From Oligoflexia bacterium (GTDB lineage Bacteria; Bdellovibrionota; Bacteriovoracia; Bacteriovoracales; Bacteriovoracaceae), in the NCBI GenBank assembly GCA_015231955.1, contig JADGAN010000005.1, positions 97,707 through 161,706 of the forward strand: 64,000 nt of DNA, written 5' to 3'. Both the position numbers and the translations under genes were made by a program. The notes beneath the pieces are model-generated. The model was not told the DNA's origin, ran no database searches, and saw only the letters and a program-made list of their open reading frames with translations. This document shows, piece by piece, positions 24,540 to 32,741 of the stretch (positions are counted from its first letter, which is position 1; each line of letters starts with the position of its first letter).

Positions 24540-26021
24540 ATGCTAAAAAGGCCGCAAGAGCAGCAAATGAGAAGCACTCCCTTTCTGGGCAGAGAGGAGG
24601 AGTTGCAGCAACTATCAGCGCTATGGAGTTTACGTTCGACTCGTGGCGCAGCACTGGTGGCCTGTACAGGAAGACGGCGCATTGGAAAAAGCGCCTTAAT
24701 TAAACATTTTACTTCCATTTCCAATGCCGACTTTATTCTCTTTCAAGGGCTCTCGCCAAGGAAGGGACAAACGAATCAAGATCAAATCAACAACGTAATG
24801 GCCGATTTTCGAAAACAGTTTAAAACTCCCAAAATCAGCGTTGATGATTGGAGTGATGTGTTTGAGTTGATTAGTGAAAAAATTCCTCAAGGCAAAAAAA
24901 GCGTCATGCTTTTGGATGAAATTTCTTGGATGGCCGCTCACGATCCAGATTTTCCGGGAAAATTCAAGTCCGCTTGGGACGCGCACTTAAAAGATCACAG
25001 TCATTTAATTGTTGTCATCTGTGGTTCCGTCTCCTCATGGATTGAAGAAAACATCTTAAACAATACCGGTTTTGTCGGCCGTTTTCATCTTCACCTTAAC
25101 GTAGAGGAGATGCCTCTCCACCAGGCCAAAATTTTTTGGGGAAAGCACGAAGAGAGAATTAGTGCTGAAGAAAAGTTACGCTACATCTGTGCCAGTGGTT
25201 GCGTGCCTCGTTACCTGGAAGAGGTTGACCCCACTCTCCCCACAGAAAAAAACCTGCAACGTCTGGCCTTCTCTCCTGGTGGAATTCTCTTTAGTGATTT
25301 TGAGGCCATCTTTCACGACATCTTCTCCAGGCGATCCGCAAAGTATAAAGAGATTATTCAAACACTCATTAATGGCCCTCAATCGTTCCAAAACATCTGC
25401 AAAGAAATCAAAGTTACTCGCAATGGTGTTATTTCAAAATATCTGGAAGATCTTGTGCGCGCTGGGTTTTTAAGACGAGATTCGAATTATGACTTGCAAG
25501 GAAAGCAATCCAAGCTGGCCCAATATAGGATTAAAGATAACTATTTGCGTTTTTATTTAAAATACATCCTCCCTCACAAAGACAAAATTGAAAAACGAAT
25601 GTTTAAAACATTTTCTTTTGATCAGCTTGCAAATTGGCCGGCCATTGCCGGGTTACTTTTTGAAAGCACTGTTCTCAACAATATCGACAAGGTTTATCGA
25701 AAATTGAAACTGGAGAACGCTGATATTTTGTGTGCTGGCCCCCATTTTCAGAGAAATACCTCCAGAAGCAAAGGGGCATGCCAAATTGATATTCTGATTC
25801 AAACACGCTTTCGCCATCTTTACGTTTGTGAAATTAAGTTTAAAAAGAAAATTGACAAATCAATCATCGCAGCGATGAAAAAAAAACTGGCAGTTTTCAC
25901 AACCCCCAAACACTACTCAATCTCACCTGTACTTATTTGCGGAGGCGAGATCGATGAAGAGGTGATCGCAGAACAATATTTTGCTGCTATTATTACGGCC
26001 AATGATTTGATGTCTCAATGA
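24540..26021 (+). CDS. AAA+/STAND-type ATPase with C-terminal nuclease-like (DUF234) domain
   Basis: 493 residues from ATG 24540, chosen because GGAG lies 6 bp before it; the longer frame from 24474 runs through the hairpins. N-terminal FLGREEELQQL is followed by Walker A GRRRIGKSALI (about 45-55) and Walker B SVMLLDEISWM. A winged-helix-like segment (about 270-340, ICKEIKVTRNGVISKYLEDLVRAGFLRR) precedes the C-terminal DUF234-type domain, where CQIDILIQ and LYVCEIKF form a D...ExK pattern of PD-(D/E)XK nucleases. These ATPases occur widely in archaea and scattered bacteria; their role is unknown and often suspected to be linked to mobile DNA or defence. It is flanked by copies of the end of the cyclase gene. 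Confidence 0.88.
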   Translation: MLKRPQEQQMRSTPFLGREEELQQLSALWSLRSTRGAALVACTGRRRIGKSALIKHFTSISNADFILFQGLSPRKGQTNQDQINNVMADFRKQFKTPKISVDDWSDVFELISEKIPQGKKSVMLLDEISWMAAHDPDFPGKFKSAWDAHLKDHSHLIVVICGSVSSWIEENILNNTGFVGRFHLHLNVEEMPLHQAKIFWGKHEERISAEEKLRYICASGCVPRYLEEVDPTLPTEKNLQRLAFSPGGILFSDFEAIFHDIFSRRSAKYKEIIQTLINGPQSFQNICKEIKVTRNGVISKYLEDLVRAGFLRRDSNYDLQGKQSKLAQYRIKDNYLRFYLKYILPHKDKIEKRMFKTFSFDQLANWPAIAGLLFESTVLNNIDKVYRKLKLENADILCAGPHFQRNTSRSKGACQIDILIQTRFRHLYVCEIKFKKKIDKSIIAAMKKKLAVFTTPKHYSISPVLICGGEIDEEVIAEQYFAAIITANDLMSQ

Positions 26022-26099
26022 TCCACCATCATGGCCATAAGGCCTTTCTATTCCCTATAAAAGCCACTGTGAACATTGTAAAAAGAAAAGTCTAAGCGA

Positions 26100-26810
26100 T
26101 TAATTGCAAAGAAGGGCCCGGACAGGCAAGGCCTCAATGGTATTGATACGCAAAGGGAGACAGATCAGGTTGAAGGTAGCAGAAGCGCAAGAATCTGGGA
26201 TGGGGATGGTACTTAGATCAATGCCTTCTAAGATTATAATGTTGTTCGAGAGGAGGGTGCGGTGAACGGGAGCTCCTCGGGTGGAGGCGCCTTTGGCCTC
26301 GATGGAGATGTAGTCGATGCCGATGAGATGGATATGAGGGAAGGAGGAGACTAAGTATTTTGCGGCGTCTTCGGAAAGGGAGGTGTAGTTGGTGGTGAAT
26401 GGGCGGTGGAGTAGTTGTTCTCGTGAGTTGGAGGTTTTGAAGAGAATTTTTTTGTGTTGTTTTAGGAGATCGCTATGATGAATAAGCGCGCTTGGTGCGA
26501 TTTTATTGTTGGGACAATCTGCTTCAGAAATTTCAAGAAGCAGGCAAGGCCCGATTAATTTTTCAAGCGGGATATCGCCGACAGTGTTGCCATTTGGGCA
26601 AAAGTGCAAGGGGGCATCGAGGTGCGTGCCTAGGTGTGCTCCAAGGGAGAGAGAGGAGACGTGAACGTTGTGTTCTTGGTGATTTTTCATCGTTTGGATT
26701 TTTAAGTGATCTTCACCAGGCCAGATGGGGTAGGAGTCGGGAGGGGCATCTAAGGGTATTGAGATGTCGTACAGAATGCTGTTGCTGTTGCTATTGCCAT
26801 GGCCTATCAT
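26100..26810 (-). CDS. Cyclase-family (kynurenine formamidase-like) metal hydrolase
   Basis: 236 residues, the usual size. The family motif HLGTHLDAPLH, holding the metal ligands, is near residue 58. The start YDISIPLD and the later IGIDYISIE also fit the cyclase/KynB family. Members hydrolyse N-formylkynurenine, isatin or polyketide-type substrates; no tryptophan-pathway gene is near, so the substrate is open. The start overlaps the stop of the upstream SDR gene by 4 bp (ATGA), which implies co-expression with a sugar-nucleotide enzyme. A decayed partial copy of its 3' end lies at 24321-24395. Confidence 0.85.
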   Translation of the reverse strand: MIGHGNSNSNSILYDISIPLDAPPDSYPIWPGEDHLKIQTMKNHQEHNVHVSSLSLGAHLGTHLDAPLHFCPNGNTVGDIPLEKLIGPCLLLEISEADCPNNKIAPSALIHHSDLLKQHKKILFKTSNSREQLLHRPFTTNYTSLSEDAAKYLVSSFPHIHLIGIDYISIEAKGASTRGAPVHRTLLSNNIIILEGIDLSTIPIPDSCASATFNLICLPLRINTIEALPVRALLCN

Positions 26811-27772
26811 TTTTTTGATCGGATGTAGTGGATCGTATCGCGGAGGATATCGTTTAAGTTGCGTTTGGGTGAAAAGCCTATGAGGCGTTTGGCCTTGCTA
26901 ATATCGGGAACGCGTTTTTTCATATCTTCAAAGCCCTTGCCGTAGGCCTCTTCAAAAGAGATGTGGCGGATGCGTGATTTGGATTCGGTAAGGTGGATCA
27001 CACGTTCAGCGAGCTGATTAATGGTGATCTCTTCGGGTTGGCCAAGGTTAATGGTTTCACCGAGCGATTTAGGAACATCCATCAAGGAGTCCAAGGCCTC
27101 TACAATATCGTGAACATGGCCAAAGCAGCGCGATTGATCACCATCCCCATAGACAATGATATCTTCTCCTGCAAGCGCTGATTTGATAAAGCGTGGGATC
27201 ACCATTCCATAATGGCCAACTTGTCGTGGCCCTACAGTATTAAAGAAGCGAACAACAGTCACTGGCAGGCGGCGCTCATTCCAGTAGGCATGAGCAAGAT
27301 ATTCATCAATGGCCTTGGAGCAAGCGTAGCTCCAACGAGCAATATTAGTTGGGCCAAGAACGAGATCATCATCTTCGGAAAAAGGGATTTTACTGCTCTT
27401 GCCATAAACCTCTGATGTCGAGGCAATGATGGTGCGTTTGTTTTTTTGGGCAGCATATTTGAAGATAAGTTCTGTGCCATAGATATTGGTCTCAATGGTA
27501 TGAACAGGGCGTTCTACGATCAGCTTCACTCCTACGGCCGCTGCCAAGTGATAGATGACATCACATTTATCAATCAGTTCATGAGTAAGCGAGTGATTGG
27601 TGATAGTATCAATGGTGTAATGAAAATTGGGCCGCCCTTTTAGATGCTCAATATTTTCAATAGTCCCTGTCGAGAGATCATCAATGACATAAACTTCATG
27701 ATTTTTTTCAACCAATCGATCGCAGAGGTGGCTACCGATGAATCCTGCGCCACCAGTGATTAAAACTTTCAT
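26807..27772 (-). CDS. NAD-dependent epimerase/dehydratase (extended SDR)
   Basis: 321 residues from ATG 27772, which has GGGAAGGGAAG upstream and starts directly with the Rossmann motif MKVLITGGAGFIGSHL. A longer frame to 27886 lacks a ribosome-binding site. The active site has the Ser/Thr in ASTSEVYG and Tyr-Lys in WSYACSKAIDEY. The region VVRFFNTVGPRQVGHYGMVIPRF resembles UDP-glucose 4-epimerases and UDP-xylose synthase-like enzymes. The exact sugar is not predictable. It forms an operon with the cyclase and is divergent from the next SDR gene, sharing a 160-bp intergenic region. Confidence 0.85.
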   Translation of the reverse strand: MKVLITGGAGFIGSHLCDRLVEKNHEVYVIDDLSTGTIENIEHLKGRPNFHYTIDTITNHSLTHELIDKCDVIYHLAAAVGVKLIVERPVHTIETNIYGTELIFKYAAQKNKRTIIASTSEVYGKSSKIPFSEDDDLVLGPTNIARWSYACSKAIDEYLAHAYWNERRLPVTVVRFFNTVGPRQVGHYGMVIPRFIKSALAGEDIIVYGDGDQSRCFGHVHDIVEALDSLMDVPKSLGETINLGQPEEITINQLAERVIHLTESKSRIRHISFEEAYGKGFEDMKKRVPDISKAKRLIGFSPKRNLNDILRDTIHYIRSKK

Positions 27773-27932
27773 GTTTCTTCCCTTCCCATATCTTGTTCTT
27801 GATCTTGTATTAATCCTAGGATCAAAGATAACCTTAATTTCTTTTTTTTCCAATAGATTTCCTCGATAACACATCTTGACTAACAAAAGGTTTATGAGAT
27901 GATGGTATAAATTTTTCTGAGAGGTTGTTGTT

Positions 27933-28964
27933 ATGAAAATTTTAGTTACAGGTGGTGCCGGTTTTTTAGGTTCACACGTCTGTGATTACTACCGAAAAAA
28001 GAACTGGGAAGTGGTTGCTTACGATAATCTCACTAAATATGAACTAAATCGCACAGGATATAATGCTGACTCTGCCCGCAACTACAACATTGGATTCCTA
28101 AAAAATGCAGGTGTCACGTTACTAAAAGCAGATATCAGGGACTCTCAAGCACTTCTAAATGCAACCAAAGGGTGCGATTATATCGTTCATACTGCGGCCC
28201 AACCTGCAATGACAATCGGTCTTGAAAATCCTGATCTTGATTTTTCTACCAATGTTATTGGCACTTATAATGTATTATCAACTGCACGGGCCTTAAATAT
28301 CCCTGTTGCCAACTGCTGTACCATCCATGTCTATGGAAATGGTATTAATGACCACTTAACCGAAGAAGAAACACGTTATGCACTCTCTCCTTCCGCCATT
28401 GACGAAAACTACCCAATATTAAGTGGCAAGATAACTCCTCTTCACGCTTCCAAAATTTGCGGTGAACACTACACAAGGATGTTTATTGATAGCTATGGAT
28501 TAAAGGCAGCAAGTTTTCGCCTAACAGGACTTTATGGAGAAAGGCAGTTTGGCGGAGAAGATCATGGATGGGTAGCAAACTTCACCATTAGAACAATTAT
28601 GGGACGTCCCATTACTTTGTTTAATACAGGAAAGCAAGTTCGAGATATTTTGCATGCCCAAGATTTGTGTGCATGCTTTCACGCCTTTTTCACACAGCAA
28701 GTTCCTGGCATTTATACAGTTGGAGGTGGTGAAGAGCATGCAATTTCTTTATTGGAAACTATTGAGTATTTGAATAAGCTTAATGGTGGACAATCCTCTC
28801 CTATTGTTGCTGGAGGAGAGCGCTTTGGCGATTTAAACTATTTTGTCTCTAACATTAGAAAAGTTCAGGAGAATTTACAATGGAAGCCTTGTATTCATCC
28901 CCAAAAAGGCATCGCTTATCTTTATAACTGGGTAAAAGAGAATCAAAACCTCTTTTGCTGTTAA
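27933..28964 (+). CDS. CDP-paratose 2-epimerase-like SDR
   Basis: Extended SDR of 343 residues with N-terminal KILVTGGAGFLGSHV. HTAAQPAMTIGLENPDLDF, LYGERQFGGEDHGWVANF and the GKQVRDIL segment are the landmarks of the CDP-tyvelose/CDP-paratose 2-epimerase (RfbE) branch. The usual catalytic YxxxK is altered: the matching region reads LHASKICGEHY, keeping Lys but with His in place of Tyr, so either the residue is replaced or another Tyr serves. No CDP-sugar synthesis genes are seen nearby, so the substrate may differ. A GAGAGG ribosome-binding site precedes the ATG. Confidence 0.8.
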   Translation: MKILVTGGAGFLGSHVCDYYRKKNWEVVAYDNLTKYELNRTGYNADSARNYNIGFLKNAGVTLLKADIRDSQALLNATKGCDYIVHTAAQPAMTIGLENPDLDFSTNVIGTYNVLSTARALNIPVANCCTIHVYGNGINDHLTEEETRYALSPSAIDENYPILSGKITPLHASKICGEHYTRMFIDSYGLKAASFRLTGLYGERQFGGEDHGWVANFTIRTIMGRPITLFNTGKQVRDILHAQDLCACFHAFFTQQVPGIYTVGGGEEHAISLLETIEYLNKLNGGQSSPIVAGGERFGDLNYFVSNIRKVQENLQWKPCIHPQKGIAYLYNWVKENQNLFCC

Positions 28965-28983
28965 ATAACATTGCAAAGTCACT

Positions 28984-29730
28984 ATGAAAGCAGTCATCTT
29001 AGCAGGAGGTCGCGGTAGGCGCCTCAATCAATACTCTGAAGACCGCAATAAATGCATGCTATTATTTGGAGGCATTCCACTCATTGAACATAGTCTGAGA
29101 CACATTGAGGCACTACCTATCCCAGAAATTATAATTGTCGTTGGCTATCGTGCTGAAGATATTATTAATCACTATGGAATTAACTACAATGGAAAGAAAA
29201 TCAGGTATGTGATTCAAAGAGAACAGCGTGGGTTGGTTCATGCTTTGGAGTGCTGCCAAGAGTCTCTTGAAGATCACGATTTTATGCTTTTTCTTGGAGA
29301 TGAGATCATGATCGATCCATACCACAGAGAAATGCTGAGCAATTTTTATGATGAAAGCGCAATTGCACTTTGTGGTGTTGTTCGTGTTGAGGATCGATTA
29401 CAAATTTCAAAAACCTATTCTGTTGTGGTTAATCATGGCCTGCAAATCTTTAGGTTAATTGAAAAACCAAAACACCCAGCAAACGATCTTATGGGCACAG
29501 GGAACTGCATTTTTAAAAATAAGATCTTTTCTTATATTGCGCAAACACCCATTAATCAAGTGCGGTTAGAAAAGGAGCTTCCAGATCTTATCCAATGTGC
29601 AATTGATGATGGCCAATTGGTCAAAGCTTTCCCTGTTTGCAAGCAGTACGTTAATATAAATAGTGAAGATGATATCAGTATTATTCAATCTAGATTTGGA
29701 AAAAACATTGATTATGGCGTGGCACTGTAA
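28984..29730 (+). CDS. Sugar-phosphate nucleotidyltransferase
   Basis: 248-residue GT-A-type nucleotidyltransferase beginning KAVILAGGRGRRLNQYSEDRNKCM, with LFLGDEIM as the metal-binding Asp region and LIEKPKHPANDLMGTGNC in the sugar-binding part. It would activate a sugar-1-phosphate for the polysaccharide locus; nucleotide and sugar are not clear from sequence. It starts 19 bp after the SDR gene with no strong ribosome-binding site, so it is probably co-translated. Its end overlaps the convergent WecA-fusion gene by 19 bp. Confidence 0.82.
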   Translation: MKAVILAGGRGRRLNQYSEDRNKCMLLFGGIPLIEHSLRHIEALPIPEIIIVVGYRAEDIINHYGINYNGKKIRYVIQREQRGLVHALECCQESLEDHDFMLFLGDEIMIDPYHREMLSNFYDESAIALCGVVRVEDRLQISKTYSVVVNHGLQIFRLIEKPKHPANDLMGTGNCIFKNKIFSYIAQTPINQVRLEKELPDLIQCAIDDGQLVKAFPVCKQYVNINSEDDISIIQSRFGKNIDYGVAL

Positions 29731-31730
29731 CTCAGGTAGTCGTCTTGATTTTCTTTAATGATTTTAAATCCTTTTGATTCAAGTTCTTTTAGCATGACAG
29801 AATTACCTTGCCCGGCCCCGCTTAAAACAAAAATTTCTTTGATCTTCTTTTTATCAAGAACTGACAACAATCGTTTGGACTCGTTGATGACCTCAATACC
29901 TTGAATGGAATCATTCCAATATTGATGAAGAGCAACTCCCTTTCGCGGAACTTTGTCGCAATAGAGTGCCACTGGACGATAGTTGTACTGTGATTTCATC
30001 TTGATCTTCCGTAATGATAAATCCAATTCATCTTTATCGTTTCCCCAAATTACCACAGGCACAAAATCTTTTCTGTGTTGAAAGATATACTCATTCATTA
30101 CCCTAAGAGCAATGCGAACACCTCCCAAAGACATGAGTGAAAACACAAAGTCTAAAATAATTACTGCTCTTGAAAAATTTGAAAACCGATATGTTAAGCC
30201 AACATAAGCAACGATAAATAAAAAACTAATCAGCGAGGATTTCGTCAAAATAATAACATCTGCAATCCCCATGTATTTCCAATCCCCTCTGTACATTCCT
30301 TGCCAAAAGAGAACTGCAATTTTTATTGCAATAAACGCAATCACCGTATCCGTGAATTGCTCGACGTAGTACATGCTAAAGTGGCTTTCAAAGCGAAGGT
30401 TATAAGCAGCAAACAAGCTAATAAACAAAAGAATAATATCTACAACCACTTCTGCAAAACGCCTTTTATAGTCAACAAGAAAACTCATACGGAGAGTTCC
30501 TTCCACAACTTTGTGCTTCCACCACCTGAAACCGCTTGCTTTGTGCATAATAGCTTTCGACATATTCGGAATAGAAGTGCCCATGATACGAGGAAAAGAT
30601 GCTGGAACATTGTAAACATTGGTTTGAGCTAAAAAAGAGCCAATCAAAGCAAAACTTATTGCGACAAGTGGAAATAACCCTAGCGCCAAATAAGCATTAA
30701 AAGCATTCAGAACAATAATTGTTGTAAGGCCTGTGGCAAGTCCCAAGAAAATTAAAATATTGACAGCTCGGCGCTCACTCAGGCCCATTGCGACTAATCG
30801 GTGAGAGAGATGATCTTTTCCTCCATCGGTAATCTTCTTTCCATGAAACTTTCGCATAATTGACACAAATGTCGTATCAAAAATAGGGATCGCAAGAATA
30901 AGAACAGGAACTAGAATAGTAAGAAATAAATTAGAAGCATCTCTCCATGTTCCCATAATTGCTAAACCTGCAAGCATAAAACCAATAAATTGACTTCCGC
31001 AATCACCCATGAAAATTTTTGCAGGATTTTTATTGAAGATCCAAAACCCTAATATTGAGCTTGCAAGAATGAATGAAACAAAAAGAACAGCATAATTTCC
31101 TATAATCCATGAGTGTACTGCGATTGTAATAGAAGCAGCAATTGCAATACCAGAGGAAAGTCCATCCATATTATCAAGAAGATTAAATGCATTACTAATT
31201 CCAAAAAACCAAAGAATGGTAATGAATAGTGAAAAAACAGGAGAAGAAAAAAAGGTCATCACTAGTCCAAAATAAGTAGCTGCTCCGACAGCAAGCAATT
31301 GTCCTAGTAACTTATAGTGGGGTCGCAAGCGAAAAATATCATCAACAAAACCAAAAATAAAAATCACGCCCGAACCTATCAAAAGACCCAAAAAAGGAGA
31401 TACACCTCTTTTCATTAAAAGAGGATAAGGTAAAAGAGAATAAGAAAAGTGAGGCCGTATCTGTGGTAAAAATATGAAGAGTGCTAGGCAAAATAAAATT
31501 GTGGTCAACACAAAACCTATTCCCCCATAAAGGGCCGTTGGCTTTTTATGCCATCGTGACTCTCTAGGGTAGGATAGAAATTTATAGTGGTGGCAAATTT
31601 TAATAATAATCAAAGTTAAAAATGCAGTCGATGCAAAAGCAGCAATTGAAATAACTAAAAGGAGCAAAAAAAAGGATGAATTCACATTTAAGAATAGTTG
31701 CTGTAACCATTGAAATAATAAAAGAAGCAT
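29712..31730 (-). CDS. WecA/MraY-type phosphoglycosyltransferase fused to CapD/WbpM-like N-terminal half
   Basis: 672 residues, about twice a normal WecA. Residues 1-370 form the polytopic polyprenyl-phosphate HexNAc-1-phosphate transferase, with catalytic FVDDIFRLRPH (128-138), NAFNLLDNMDG (180-190), GDCGS (242-246) and HLSHRL (307-312). After a basic loop, residues 420-545 contain four more helices and 555-672 a Rossmann-like domain. This matches the N-terminal half of CapD/WbpM-type dehydratases but stops before their catalytic SDR domain. The glycine-rich loop is degenerate (VVIWGNDKD). The enzyme should start the surface glycan on undecaprenyl phosphate at the inner membrane. AAGGTGG precedes the ATG. 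Confidence 0.87.
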   Translation of the reverse strand: MLLLLFQWLQQLFLNVNSSFFLLLLVISIAAFASTAFLTLIIIKICHHYKFLSYPRESRWHKKPTALYGGIGFVLTTILFCLALFIFLPQIRPHFSYSLLPYPLLMKRGVSPFLGLLIGSGVIFIFGFVDDIFRLRPHYKLLGQLLAVGAATYFGLVMTFFSSPVFSLFITILWFFGISNAFNLLDNMDGLSSGIAIAASITIAVHSWIIGNYAVLFVSFILASSILGFWIFNKNPAKIFMGDCGSQFIGFMLAGLAIMGTWRDASNLFLTILVPVLILAIPIFDTTFVSIMRKFHGKKITDGGKDHLSHRLVAMGLSERRAVNILIFLGLATGLTTIIVLNAFNAYLALGLFPLVAISFALIGSFLAQTNVYNVPASFPRIMGTSIPNMSKAIMHKASGFRWWKHKVVEGTLRMSFLVDYKRRFAEVVVDIILLFISLFAAYNLRFESHFSMYYVEQFTDTVIAFIAIKIAVLFWQGMYRGDWKYMGIADVIILTKSSLISFLFIVAYVGLTYRFSNFSRAVIILDFVFSLMSLGGVRIALRVMNEYIFQHRKDFVPVVIWGNDKDELDLSLRKIKMKSQYNYRPVALYCDKVPRKGVALHQYWNDSIQGIEVINESKRLLSVLDKKKIKEIFVLSGAGQGNSVMLKELESKGFKIIKENQDDYLSYSATP

Positions 31731-31814
31731 CTTTCCACCTTAAAAACAACAAATTTTATGAATTTTAATTTTGCTCTTAAAATTTAACAAAAATCCTGAC
31801 CTTCGCAAAGCAAT

Positions 31815-31843
31815 TTGACAATACTTGCTTTGTACTTAATAAT
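31815..31843 (+). promoter_or_regulatory. Sigma-70 promoter for the GT2 gene
   Basis: A perfect -35 TTGACA (31815-31820), 17 bp, then AATAAT (31838-31843, five of six consensus bases). It lies about 50 bp before the ATG at 31894 in the divergent gap from the WecA-fusion gene. Confidence 0.55.
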
Positions 31844-31893
31844 TTTCCTAATATTGGATAGAACTCTATTTTTCAACAGCTAGGTTATTATTA

Positions 31894-32601
31894 ATGGCAG
31901 TAAAGCATGACACTCTTATTATTGTTCCTGCATATAACGAGGAAGAGTCTATTTATCTACTTGTAAATCAATTAAAGCAATATGCCGATGTTTGCGTTGT
32001 TAATGATTGCAGCACTGACCAAACTGGAAATATCTTAAAAACAATACAAAATATCCATGTAATCACACACAATAACAACACACACATTGCAGGAACTATT
32101 CTAGATGGCATGGAATATGCCCTATCAAAAAATTACATGATGGCCATTACTATCGATGCAGGATTTAGCCATAATCCCGAAGAATTAACTCGGTTTTTTG
32201 GCGCTCCTTCTGAAATCGATCTAGTCATAGGGCATAGAACCGAGAAAAAAGGAACTCCAATCTACCGTCGATGCTTGTCGTTTGCTGGAAATTTCCTTTA
32301 TAACATTGGGTTCGATTTTCCTAAGAGCATTCTTCCCCGTAAATACTACAATGATTTGACCTCTGGATACCGTAGATACTCACGCCGCTCTATGGAGTTA
32401 CTGATTAAACGCAGGCATGAAGGTCGAATGATTAGCAAGACTTTTGATTTTTTAATTGAAAGTACAATGCATATTTACAGAGAAAAATATCTTATATCCG
32501 AAGTGCCTATTTCCTACCTTTTCACAAACAGCTCTCTCCGCAAAAAAATAGTTTTTGATTGCTTATTTTTTTACGGTAAAATGGTTTCAAGATTGCATTA
32601 A
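31894..32601 (+). CDS. Family 2 glycosyltransferase (polyprenyl-phosphate sugar synthase-like)
   Basis: 235 residues with the GT2 nucleotide-sugar fold: LIIVPAYNEEESI, VVNDCSTDQTG (the first Asp pair) and TIDAGFSHNPEEL in place of the usual DADxQHxPE. This layout is closest to dolichol/undecaprenyl-phosphate mannose synthases. There is no C-terminal membrane segment. It may load a sugar onto the lipid carrier for a GT-C-type transferase such as the one at 34114. Probably transcribed from the promoter at 31815. Confidence 0.85.
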   Translation: MAVKHDTLIIVPAYNEEESIYLLVNQLKQYADVCVVNDCSTDQTGNILKTIQNIHVITHNNNTHIAGTILDGMEYALSKNYMMAITIDAGFSHNPEELTRFFGAPSEIDLVIGHRTEKKGTPIYRRCLSFAGNFLYNIGFDFPKSILPRKYYNDLTSGYRRYSRRSMELLIKRRHEGRMISKTFDFLIESTMHIYREKYLISEVPISYLFTNSSLRKKIVFDCLFFYGKMVSRLH

Positions 32602-32741
32602 TTATTTTTTTGTCAGGTATTCTTGTTCTCTTTTGTAAATATAATATTCACTATTTGTTTATTGGTTTTTTTAATAACTCATTATAAGATGCTACTATTT
32701 TGTACAGTATTTAGTTAACCATTTTTGGGGGGTAGGGTTAT

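Noticed and set aside
27876..27911. Promoter TTGACT ... TATAAA before the SDR at 27933
   Set aside because: The spacing is 24 bp, too long for sigma-70, and no better -35 was found.
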